Shown here: in pieces, positions 11,368-21,600 of the stretch | Numbering within the stretch: the stretch's first letter is position 1 | How the letters are laid out: each line of letters starts with the position of its first letter | Assembly: GCA_002917775.1 (NCBI GenBank) | Contig: KZ627148.1 | Coordinates: forward strand, 1,037,776-1,101,775 | Source: Glaciozyma antarctica PI12 | Taxonomy: Eukaryota > Basidiomycota > Microbotryomycetes > Kriegeriales > Camptobasidiaceae | Length of the DNA: 64,000 nucleotides | Direction of reading: 5' to 3' | Notes under the pieces: generated by a model | Seen by the model: only the letters and a program-made list of their open reading frames with translations | Told to the model about the DNA's origin: nothing | Database searches by the model: none | Made by a program: the position numbers and the translations under genes

Positions 11368-12540
11368 ATGGCGTCTGCCACTCCTCTCGCCTCCCCCCGC
11401 CGCCTCACTCTCCTCGATCTCCCGACGGAAACAAAGGCGTACATCGTCAAGCTGGTATGGGAGCAGGACCGGAACTATTTGCAGAGGACGAGGATCACAA
11501 AAGTCCCTAGCGAGGACTGGCGTGGGCGAAGCCTGAACGCGTTGTTCCTGCTCAATCGCGAGTTCAGCGGGCTGGCTGCTGTCTTTATGTTCCGGGTGAG
11601 CAGCTTGTAGCTTTCAAGAGGAAGAGGAAAGCTCACCAGGAGTTTTGCAGGCGGTGGACGCTCGTCGAGTAGTGCAGGGCGTGTTCATGTACTCCGTCTC
11701 CCCGCGCCACTCCTCCCACATCCACGAGCTCGTTTCCGACGGCGCTGTCAGCACCGCCGCTATCGAACAAGCGCTCTCTCTCGGCCTTCACCTCCACGCC
11801 CTTCCCCACATGACTTTGCGCAAGCTCAGTCTCCGCCAGTCGCCTTTTGGCTCGCTCCTCGACAAATTCGGTGTGCAGCAGCCCAGCGGCACCGACCTCT
11901 CCGAGATCGAATCAGCATTCCGCAACTTTGCTCGCAATATCGAGGATCTCGAGCTCCGCGACTTCAAGCCTGCGAAAGCCGTCCGCCTGCTGGAGCTCTT
12001 CCCTGGCTTGCGGAGACTCTGTCTGCACGGCCAGGACACCTTTTTCAACTCAATTAGCGACAGCGATTACAGTGCGCTGATTGCCGCTGTAGCGAGGTGC
12101 TCGACGCTGGAACACCTATCGCTGAAGGAGCCCGACACGGGGGCGGACGCCTTGCTCGACGTCGAATGGTCAGAGACCGACTGGACGCCTCTCGTCGCCT
12201 TACGCTCGCTGGAGTTATCGGCGCACGAGCTCGGGGAGCCGGACTGGGCCTTCATCCGGAAGTTTGCGAACCAGCTCGAAAGGCTCGTTCTCACCCGCAC
12301 GCAGTGTGCACCGCCGGCGCTCTGCGGATCGGGGGGTTTGACCACCTTTCCTCGACAGCCACACCGCCCTGGCGGACGTGGGGCGTATGAATGACGTGTG
12401 CGACGCGGTCAAGGAGACGCTGCAGTACGGACTTGCGCGCTTGCGGCGCGTGCGGATGGATGGAGACAGGGCGGGCGTGAAGGAGGTTTTGAAGCTGCTT
12501 ACGGAGCTGAACGGGCGGATGAAGCTGGAGCGGGATTGAG
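11368..12540 (+). pseudogene. F-box/LRR-like family copy C, central-to-C-terminal part lost
   Basis: Exon 1 (11368-11595) is open and starts LTLLDLPTETKAYIVKLVW. It ends with the LNALFLLNREFSGLAAVFMFR motif, followed by a normal-looking intron (11596-11650). Exon 2 reads in frame through LRR-like segments such as LRKLSLRQSPFGSLL and GLRRLCLHGQDTFF until about 12290, then diverges and stops at 12394. The conserved C-terminus (VKETLQYGLARLRRVRMDGD...RMKLERD) is present in another frame to 12540. About 100 residues of the usual central part are missing compared with copies D and F. A truncated 324-aa protein with a foreign tail could still be made. Whether this is a pseudogene or a shortened functional form cannot be told from sequence. 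Confidence 0.7.
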
Positions 12541-12924
12541 ATGGGATTGAGATGGGCTTGGGGGAGGATAGATGGGGTGTGGCGGAGGGTGCGGGAGGGA
12601 GGTAGCTTGGTGAATTGGCTGGGAACGACGCATCGTAGCTCACTCAGTCTTGATTTTCCGAGAGAAACTGGTGGAGATTGCGGAGAGGGTTCATGGGAGT
12701 AAGAACGGCTCGCTAGCAGGCCTCGACACGCTGGAAAAGCTCGCGCCGGCGATACGAGGACCTCCCGCTTCGCAAGCTCGCTCCGCGACCGACCTTCGCT
12801 CGCACGCAACGACGACGCGAAATAGTCACTCGCTCCCCCACGCGACGCCAACAATGCCATCTCGACCTCTCTCTCTCTCTACGAAAACCGCAGAACAATA
12901 AACTCCCCCGATCCATTCCATACT

Positions 12925-14822
12925 CTACTTCTTCCCCTTCTTCCCTGCGCTCCCCTCGAACCCAGCGCGCCCCTTGTTCCTGCTCGCGAAGCTCTTGGAG
13001 ACGGTCTTGACAGCGCTCTTCGACTTTGTCTTGATGCCGAGCTTCTTGTCCTTGACCTGCTTCGCGCGCGCCGCCATGTTGTTGTTCCTCTTGGCGACTT
13101 TGGCAGTGATGGTCGCCGAGACGGTCTCCTTGCGTTCGGCCCTGCGAGCATTCGTTAGTGATAGCGCGCGGAATGGAGGACGGAGAGGACGCACCAGGCT
13201 TTCGCGCTCTTGCTCTTGATCTTCTCCTGCCTCTTCGCCATCTTCTTGAGCCTCTTCTCGTCGTCGCGCACCTTCTCTCCCTCGGCCTTAAGCCCGACCT
13301 TCTCCCACCGATCCTTATCCTCCTTCCTCTCCCTCTGCTCAGGGTTAAGCGCCTCCATCCTCTCCTTCCTCTTCGCCAACACCTCGAGCGCCGCATTAGG
13401 GTCCTTGGGGAGCGCATGTCGGTTCTTCTTGACTTTGGTTCCGAGCGACGCGGCGGCGCCGTTAGCGGCGAGGAGGGCGGTCGTGCTGAAGTCGAGAGTG
13501 GAGAAGGAGAGGGAGGATTCGGGGGCGGGAGCTTTCGGGGCGGGAGCAGGGGCGGGGACGACGGCGGTGGGAGGAGCGACGACGACGGAGGTGGGAGCGG
13601 GAGTGGGGAGAGCTTTGGGGGCGGGAGGGGTAGCCTGCGAATGCGAAAGTCAGTTTCGTGGGAGCGGAGGAAGGACGAGGGAGAACGCACCTTGGACTTC
13701 TTCCTCGGTCGATCCTCGTCAGCTCCTTCGTCCTCGTTGCGAGGTTCCTTGACAGGGGCGTTCGCCTTTCCTCCTCCCTTCCTCCCATTACTCGGGGCAG
13801 GCTTCTCCCCATCCTTCGGCTTGGGCTTCTCGTCCCTCCTCTCCGCCTTCCTCTTCCTCCTCCGGTTGTCCCTCACGAGCCCACGCTGCTTCCTCCTCTG
13901 CTCCAACAGCTCCTCCTTGCTCTGCGTCTTGCCCTCCTCCTCTCCCTCCACCGCCGCCGACCCAGGAGTCGCAACGACTCCCCCACGCTTGTGCGCCTGG
14001 ATATCCGCGATCCGACTCTGCAGCTTCGACCGCAGTTCCGTGATACTAGGCGCGGGTCCCGTGTTCTCACGCGGGTGATGAAGGCCGTTAGGCATCGTAG
14101 GCTCCTCGTCGTCCGAATCGGCAAAGTCCGTGTCGTTCGCGCTGTCCTCCTCGTCGTCCGAACCGGGAGGAGCAGAGCCGTCCGAGTCGGCGCCAGAATC
14201 TTCGGCGTCGGACCATGCGTCGGAGGAGGCGTTGGAAGCGCGGGCTTTGCCCTTTTGAGACGCGGCGAGAGCTTTGGCGGCGAGGATCTCGGGGATGGTC
14301 TTGGGCTCGTCGGGATCGTACTGTGTAGGAGTTGAACGTTAGCTAACGTGTGGTGGAGGGGAGACCATGGATAGGTGAAGGAAGGTGCAGGTAGTGAACA
14401 AGGAAGAGGGACGTACGCGAGCGAGCTTGGCCTGTCGGAGAGCATCACTCTTCGCCGCCTTGGTCGCAGCCTCGTTGCTCCTCTTCTTTGCCGCCTTCTT
14501 CTGCGCCTTGGTCAAGACCACCTGGAAGCCATCGCAAGCCCCGTCAGCGCCGACTCTTTTGCGTTCTGCGCGAGAGGGAAACGCACGACCGGAGCGGGGA
14601 CGTTCTCCTCCTTGATGTAGTACTTGGCGGGAATGTAGCGAAGGAGTTGATCAAAGGATTCGTTGTGGGCCTTGAGGCTAGTCTGTTCGTGCGGGGCGTG
14701 CCATCAGCTCCTGTCCTTCGCTGGTCCTCAGCGGGGGAGGAGAGGAGGCGTACCTTGATCTCTTCGACTGCTGAGTTGGTCGAGCTGGTCGAAGCTGCTG
14801 GAGAAGAGTCCTTTGAAGCCAT
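12925..14822 (-). CDS. RRP14: SURF6/Rrp14-family ribosome biogenesis protein
   Basis: Six exons give 518 aa: 14822-14754, 14682-14587, 14521-14417, 14320-13691, 13634-13195 and 13141-12925. The N-terminal family box (LKAHNESFDQLLRYIPAKYYI, residues ~26-46) is present. An acidic Ser/Asp region is followed by ITELRSKLQSRIADIQAHKR. Then come Lys/Arg-rich stretches and a C-terminal SURF6 domain (ALNPEQRERKEDKDRWEKV, later RNNNMAARAKQVKDKKLG) that ends KKGKK. The protein is nucleolar in the known family and acts in 40S/60S pre-rRNA processing. All joins keep frame. It is divergent from OST2, with 261 bp between starts. Confidence 0.92.
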
Positions 14823-15083
14823 CTGGACGTTCGGCAGCTGGACTGATGAGTCTGTACGGCGGGACGAGTAGACTTGGTACTTCCAGACGACGAAGACTTT
14901 TTGAACAATTCGATTAAAATGTAATATATTCAACTTACAATTAACTTGGCTCTGAGACGACTCTCTCCTCCTCCGTCGCTCCTCCGCCAAACACGACCAC
15001 GCGGATCCAGCAGCACAACAGCAGCACCAGCAGACCAGCACCAGCACCAGCACCACCTCAGCCCACTAAGGAGCAGCAAGACG

Positions 15084-15690
15084 ATGGCACCCAAACGCGC
15101 AGGCCGTGCCGCGACTCCCTCAGCACTCTCCAGCTCATCAGCACCTTCGACAACCCCTTCCGCCCCTCCCGAACGTACTTCCGCCTCCCCCAGCGTCACC
15201 TTTGCCTCCACTCTCCAGCAGCTCTGGTCCTCCTACCTCACCACCAGTGCGCGAGCTCCGACACCTCCACGCACCACTCCGCTGACCTCTCTCGCAGCCC
15301 CAAAGCAGCTCAAGCTATGCGATACCCTCCAGCTCTTCCTCATGCTCACTGGCATCGCTCAATTTCTCTACTGCGTGCTTGTCACCAACTACCCTTTCAA
15401 CGCCTTTCTCGGAGGGTCAGTTGATCCCCCTCCTCTCTCGCACGATGGAGCTGACGCGCGATCCACAGGTTCTCCGCTACGGTCGGACAGTTTGTCCTGA
15501 CCGCTTCGTTGAGGAGTCAAGTGAACCCGGAGAACAAGGGCGTGTTCCCTAGTATCTCACCGGAGAGGTACGTTTCGCTTGACGAGGGAGCGGAGGAGTG
15601 GAGCTGATGCTGCGTGTACGCAGGGCATTTGGGGATTTCGTGTTTGGGAGTATGGTGCTTCATTTTTTTGTGTTCTCGTATTTAGGGTAG
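15084..15690 (+). CDS. OST2: Oligosaccharyltransferase subunit Ost2/DAD1
   Basis: Four exons (15084-15246, 15298-15415, 15469-15567, 15624-15690) give 148 aa, slightly longer than yeast Ost2 because of a Ser/Pro-rich N-terminal tail. DAD1 features are clear: KLCDTLQLFLMLTGIAQFLYC, NYPFNAFLGG, FSATVGQFVLTASLRSQVNP and the C-terminus ERAFGDFVFGSMVLHFFVFSYLG. Three hydrophobic segments are expected. It is a structural subunit of the ER N-glycosylation complex. The leader just upstream (15000-15058) is a CAG/CAC-rich low-complexity tract. Confidence 0.95.
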
Positions 15691-15984
15691 AGGAGGAATG
15701 GTGTTGGTTTGGTGCGAGATTGCGGAGGAGAGATTCGGTGCTGCTTCGTTCGCTGTCACTGCTTCAGCAATCCTCGCAGGCGAGTCTGTTCGTCGTCACG
15801 CGCTGAATAACTTTACTCTGCCTGCTTCAAAAGACGGGCGATTGGCGAGCTCAGCGAGGGAGGCCTGGATGGGGTACACTCCCTCGTCAAGGAGATGCTG
15901 CTCTCAGTGACAGGCCACAGGCGACGCTAAAGGTTACGATATGCGACTGGAGCGTGTCAGAAACCCGGCGGAGTGCTCCCCGCT
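15691..15984. other. Gap downstream of OST2
   Basis: No gene was recognised. Near 15931-15955 a short run reads YDMRLERV, faintly like the F-box/LRR family C-terminus (DRMRLERD). That would suit another eroded copy upstream of the flanking block, but the run is too short to call. Confidence 0.35.
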
Positions 15985-16560
15985 GGGGATGGACTTGAAC
16001 GGAGAGACCGACTGGCTGGGACGAGCGGGAGTCGCCTCGACCGAGAGCGAGGCCTTGGAGAGTAGCTTCGAGAGCGAGGTGATTTGGTAAGATCTTGTCC
16101 TTCCTGATACCTTGCATTACTCCGGTGCTTGATTTGCCGTCGACGAGCGAGAGAGGAGCCGAGAGCGAAGAGGAGCCAAAACGACTTCGAGCTGGGCCAG
16201 CTTCGGGCAGGGCTGCCTCTCTTCCTCCTCCCGCACGCTTCGAAGGACTTCACCACCGCCATCACGCTTTAGGAGAATCCTGGGGAGTCCACGTCCTCAC
16301 CGGAATCACCGCAACTGGTGCTGACTTCCCGCCGCCCCCTCAGCGCAAGCTCGTCGTGCTCCCGCCGCTTCACGCTGCGCCTTGCGTCTCTCTGCACCGC
16401 TGGACGTCTTCTCCCCACGTTTGAGGAGCTTACATAGGAACCAGGGCGTCGAGCCCGGGGAGCGTTCGTGACGGGGGAGGGGAGCACCGTCTGGGAGCCG
16501 GAGAGCAGCGCCGACGGTCCTCTTCCTACTCGCAGAGCTCCATCAAACGTACCCATTCGC
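15985..16560. repeat. Duplicated 5' flanking block, copy 2 (partner at 7310-7700)
   Basis: The reverse complement of this segment matches 7310-7700 over several hundred bases, and the block again abuts the start of an F-box/LRR copy (copy D at 16598). On the plus strand it contains a frame ending PHASKDFTTAITL-stop, homologous to the PHASKDFTAAVTL frame of copy 1, and later a shared exon-like start (cgcaagctc). It reads as a dead unit shared by the two duplications. Confidence 0.65.
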
Positions 16561-16597
16561 CCTTACACCCCAAACTCCCCTCCCAAACTCCCCGCCG

Positions 16598-18085
16598 ATG
16601 ACCTCCCTCACCCTCTCCGACTCTGCCTCACCTCCCCGCGCGACTCTCTCCTCACTACCTCTCGAGCTCAAGGCGAGGATCGTACAACTTGCGCACGAGC
16701 AGGACGTCAACTTTGCGCAGCGGGTTGCTCTGGCAGATCCCGCTGAGTCGGAAATGGGTGCTTTCTTGACGTCGGAATAGCTTGGTCGGAGCACGAACGC
16801 CTTGCTGTTGACGAGCACGGAGCTCAGCAGCTTGGCGGCATAGTGGGTCTTTGATGTGAGTCCTAGTGCTGCTTTTTTATTACAGGGCTTCGCAGCGAGT
16901 CAATCCCAAGACCAGAGCTTTGTTCTATCCGTCCTTCGTCGACAAGCCGTCCATATTCGCAAGCTGTTTCTGGACGACAACGCTACCCTCGTGCAGCTCC
17001 AACTCTCTCTCGCCCTCTCCGATCGTCTCTCCAACCTCAGCATCCTCGACCTCACGTCCTCTGCCGCGACTCTGCTCCTCGGTCGATCTCTCCTACCGGG
17101 AGCTTCGCACGACGATGGACTGGACCTCAATCGAGCTGCATTTCGCAGGCTCGCCTCTCGTGTTGATGACCTCTACTTGGAGGGCTTTGAGGCAGGCGCG
17201 GCCGCGAGGATGCTGGATGTCTTTCCAAGCCTCGTCGCGCTGGAGATGAAAGAGGTCGGCAAGTCGCTGTTCTCCGAAGCGAGCAGCGAGGACTCAGCTT
17301 CTCTGGTCACGGCGGTTCGGCGTCACGTAAAGCTTCGCACGCTTGTGCTGGACCGGCACTCCGGAGATGAGGGGAAGACGGATTCTATCGACGACGCCTG
17401 GAGGACGGCGGATTGGTCTTCGCTCCAGTCGCTGGAAACGCTCAAGATCCACGTGTTCCATCTTCACGAGACGGACTGGACGTTCGTTGGACTTTTTGGC
17501 GATATCAAGCAGCTGGAAATCGGTTACGAAACGACCTTCGCGGCGGATGATACGACACCCAAGGCCTTCTTTCCCCACCTCCACCACCTCACTCTCAAAG
17601 GCAAACTCGACAGCATCTCTTCCTTCATTACCACCTGCCTTTCCACCTCTCCCCTCCAGTCCATCACCCTCGCCGTCGACACTTCGCTCACTCTCGACCC
17701 TCGCAAAGACCTCGTCTTCGTTCTCAAGCACCACCCTACCCTTCGAAAGCTCACGATTTACCCTTGGTACGAAAGTCGACTCTCCCCCACTCCCGAGCCC
17801 GCCTGGAACCTCCGCGAGTACGCGAAGAACCGGCCCCTCCCGCTCCTCCTCGACCTCGAAGGCGCGTACGACCCCTTCGTCCATCCTCCCGCAATCGAAT
17901 CACCAACAACGGCGTCGGATCGGAAGGAGCGTGCGGAGGACGCTTGCGAGGCGCTTGACGAGGTGTTGCGATTCGGGCTGGCGAGGTCGGCGAGGGCGAG
18001 GTTGGATGGGGATTACGAGGGAGCGGAGGAGCTGCTGCCGCTGGTGAAGGGATTGCGAGCTAGGTTGGTGGTGGAGCGCGATTGA
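16598..18085 (+). pseudogene. F-box/LRR-like family copy D (stops in exon 1, intact exon 2)
   Basis: Exon 1 starts MTSLTLSDSASPPRATLSSL and keeps LPLELKARIVQLA. It has two in-frame TAG codons, near 16778 and 16841, before a GTGAGT donor at 16857. The expected intron has shrunk to about 30 nt and has lost its branch point. Exon 2 is a clean ~400-codon frame to 18085 with the family body (FVLSVLRRQAVHIRKLFLD, VDDLYLEGFEAGAAARMLD, YAKNRPLPLLLDLEGAYDPF) and C-terminus. The intact exon 2 suggests recent inactivation, or use of an internal start. Both stops keep the frame, so an assembly indel does not explain them. Confidence 0.7.
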
Positions 18086-18611
18086 GGCGAGGGATTGGGC
18101 GTGGAATTGATTTGTGCCCGAACGCGTTGAGCTCGAATGGGTCTGCTTGCTGCTGCTCCTTCGTTCGCTTGCTTCCGATTCGCACAGTGGGCTATTCTGT
18201 CGCATCGTTTTAAACTGAGTAGAGTACTCTTTTGACGACCGCGACTTTGAGGAGAAGGGGAGAACAAACAGCGTTGGCCTGGGGAGCGAGGTGGGTCTGC
18301 GAAGCTCAAGCAGGCGACGGCAGAAACTCGAGCCAATTTTGCCCCCTCACCGGAAGCGCCTGGGACAAAATTCAGTGTTTTTGCCCTTGGCCCTGGCTGC
18401 TTTCCCCTTCTCTCCTCGCCCCCTCGACTTTACTCACCTCGCCTGGTACCTCTCGCCACTCGCCTGCTCCGCCTGGACTCCCCTCTAGGACGAGCGGCAA
18501 GTTCTCCCGCCCAACAAGCTCGCCAGCGGACCCAACTCTCGCGCCGCGTCCTCAAGTAGGCGTTCAGCGCGCGCGACAGAGCCAGGGGAAAGGAGTGGCG
18601 AGGGGAGGGCG
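18086..18611. other. Intergenic gap upstream of the formin
   Basis: These 526 bp have no convincing coding frame. The stretch should hold the promoter and leader of the formin gene. Confidence 0.5.
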
Positions 18612-21600
18612 ATGGACATTTTCAATCGCACCGCCAAGAAGCGGTCTCGCGTCGTCAACAGCCAGGCTTCCACTTCCTCCCTCGCCATCTCGACGGACCC
18701 AGCGACGCTCGAGGAGACAGCAGTCCAGTACGAGCGCCTCCCCACCTCCTCCAGCCCTCGTCCTCAGCATGCACCCTACTCGCCAATCTACGGCAATGGC
18801 GGGGGCAGCAACGATCGTCTCAGCGCGGCGTTGGGCAACCTCGGAAGCTCCTCAACTGCCACCCTCGTCTCAGCACCCGGTGCCCACTCCCAGCCCTCCA
18901 TCTACACCGGTCACGCCAGTATCACCCCTCCCCTCAATCTCATCGCCAAGAGGCTACCGCCAGACGACTCGTGGGAGCGGGAGAAGGAGAGGGGTTCGCG
19001 CGCGGAGGGCAGCAACAGCAACGGCAGCAGCAGGAGCCGCCCGCGTTCCCCTAGTGGGTTCTCGATTCGCTCCGTTACGCCGAGCTTGAGGGGGGAGGAT
19101 GTGCGACGGAGGGAGGAGAGCTCGGCTGCGTCCGAGAGCTCGTATCGAGGAGATGGTCGTGCTAGCGTCGCGAGCTCTCTTTCCAGCGCCGGAGACCACA
19201 AGCCTCTTCCTCCATCGCCACAGAAGGCGTACGCTTCGAGCCGGGCTCAGATTCAAGGCGTGGCGCAGTCGTCTTACGGCGACCGGTCCACCCTCTCCTC
19301 GCAGACCTCCTCTCAGTCCTTCCCCACCTCCTCATCTCCCTACGCCTCCACCTCTTCGCCATACGCCCCCACCTCCTTTCCTCGACCCGACTTTACTCCC
19401 CGCACCGACACTCGCTCCCAATACGCCTCCTCAACTTCCTCCGCCTCCGCCGTCCCCCTCTTCCCTCGACGCGGCTCAACAGCCACCACCTCCTCCGGCC
19501 GCCCTTCCACTCTCGTCTCCTACGACGGTGGCAGTACCTCCCGCCTCGCCCTCATTTCCCCCACTCCCCATTCCGCCAACTTCGAACTCCCCCGTCCCTC
19601 CTCCCCCTCGACGATCCACCTCGTCTTCGAAGAGCTCCTCCCCAAGCTCTGTCCCTCGGTCGCGATGATTGAGAAGATGCGCGAGCTGGACGTCGAGAAG
19701 AAGTGGATCATGATCTACAACGAGTCGTTCAATAGGTGGAAAGCGGCGCGCGAGAAGCTCACGCATAGACCTGTCGATGCGGGGAGCGCGCCGGCGGTCG
19801 GGACGAGTATGGGGACGGGAGTGGTGGAGCCAAGGGAGAGGATCGGAGTGACGAAGGCGAGGGGGAAGAATGAGAGCCCCGAGTGGTATGTGCAGAAGTT
19901 CTTGGATGGGACCATCTCGCAGAGCAACGTCGCCAGCTTGAGCGTCAGTTTGCGGACCTACGAGCTCGAGTACGTTCTTCTCTTTCCGTTCCGGGTGCGA
20001 CAAGGAAAGCTAACGCTCTCGACACAGCTGGCTACAACAATTCCTCGCTCTCAAAGGCCAAGCCGTTCTCGGCAACGCTCTCCACAACCTCAACCGTCCC
20101 GAATCGCATCACCGCCTCCGCGAACCGCACTTCGCAGCCATGGAATCCGAAGTTCTCAAGTGCCTCAAAACGCTCTTCAACCATTCGGACGGCGCACAAG
20201 ACGCGATCGAGAACAACTCGTCCATGCCCGCCATCGCAGCCTCCCTCGCCTCTCCTTCCATCCCGACGCGCAAGATGGCCGCCGAGCTCCTCATGTTCTT
20301 CGTCGGGCGGGACAAGCCACGGGGATTCAACCTCGTCTTCAGGGCGCTCGAGGATCTGGCGCAGTCGAGGAAGGCGTTGAGCACGTTCGATGTTTGGTTC
20401 CAGTATTGGGAGGAGGCGATTGATGGAAGGGGGAAGATGGGAAGTGCGGTGGGGGCGAGTGAGGCGGTTATGAGTCTGAGAGGGGCGGGAGCGAGGGATA
20501 TGGCGATGAAGATGGTGGCGGCGGGGAGCCCTTCGCAGATGGGGACTCTCGATACCAGCCTGAGCGAGTACGCCGTGAGTCGCCTTTCTTTCGTGCGCAT
20601 TTGAACCGAGCTGATGCGGACGAAAGTCTCACAATATGCTCCTCATTCAAGCCCTTCTCGTCAACCAGGACGACCTCGCCATCCGCGTTCGCATTCGCTC
20701 CCTCATGGAAACCTCAGGTCTCCGTCGAATCCTCGACAAGCACGCCGTCTTCGACCATGCCCACCTCACTCGCGCCATCAACGACTACTACGAAGACGCC
20801 AAGCACGACGAGCTCGACATCGCGGATCAAATGAAGGACGAAGTCCTAATGAACTTCTCGGACCCGCGAGGAGTCTGCGATGCCATTCTCGCCAACACGG
20901 ACGGACGCGCTCTCGACTTCTTCGGCGCGACGATGAAGCAACTCCTTCTCGTTCCTCAGGAGCCCGAGCTTCGGATGCGAACGTTCCAGCTCGTGGAGAA
21001 GCTCGTCGCGTCGGTCGTCACGGATCGGAAAGGTCTCGACGGCGATTTCTCCTCCCTCCTCGGCTCGAGCGTCGAGTCCATTGTAACGCGGTTCGGGGAC
21101 CAAGATCGTCTCGAGGCGGCGCTCGAGGAGGCGGAGAACTCCAAGGCGATCGTGCTGAGGATGCAGAGGGAGAAGGAGGAGTACGAGGAGGAGATCGCAG
21201 CGAGGGACGACGGGATCGTTGGGCAGCTCAAGAGTCGGCTGGAGGATGTCGAGCGCGCGCTCACGACGTCTAGAGGAGCGTCCGAGGCTCTCAAAGCCGA
21301 GATCGTCATCAACGAGCGGTCGTACGCCGAGCGATTGGCGCAGTCGGAGCAGGAGAGGGATGTCGCGTATAGGATGCTGCAGGAGAGCAAAGCGTTCGAG
21401 TCGCTGAGGGACGAGCAGGGCGTGCTCGATCGAGGAGAGGTGTTTGCGATGATGGCGAAGAAGCATGAGCGGACTAAGGCGATTCAGAAGCTCGAGGGGA
21501 CGCCGTCGCTTGTGTTGGGAGGTGGGGTGGATGCTGGAGGGTCGAGGTCGAGGTCGACGAGGATTCAGGACGTCTCGGACGAGTCGATTCGACAGAGTAT

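Noticed and set aside
12713-14095. Single long minus-strand open frame over SURF6
   Set aside because: It runs through several introns in the wrong frame. Spliced exons match SURF6 at both ends.
16856-16886. Normal intron in copy D
   Set aside because: About 30 nt with no branch point is shorter than any convincing intron here. Treated as an eroded remnant.
19099-20003. Long opposite-strand and alternate frames over the formin N-terminus
   Set aside because: These are shadows of low-complexity coding sequence, without their own splice logic or motifs.
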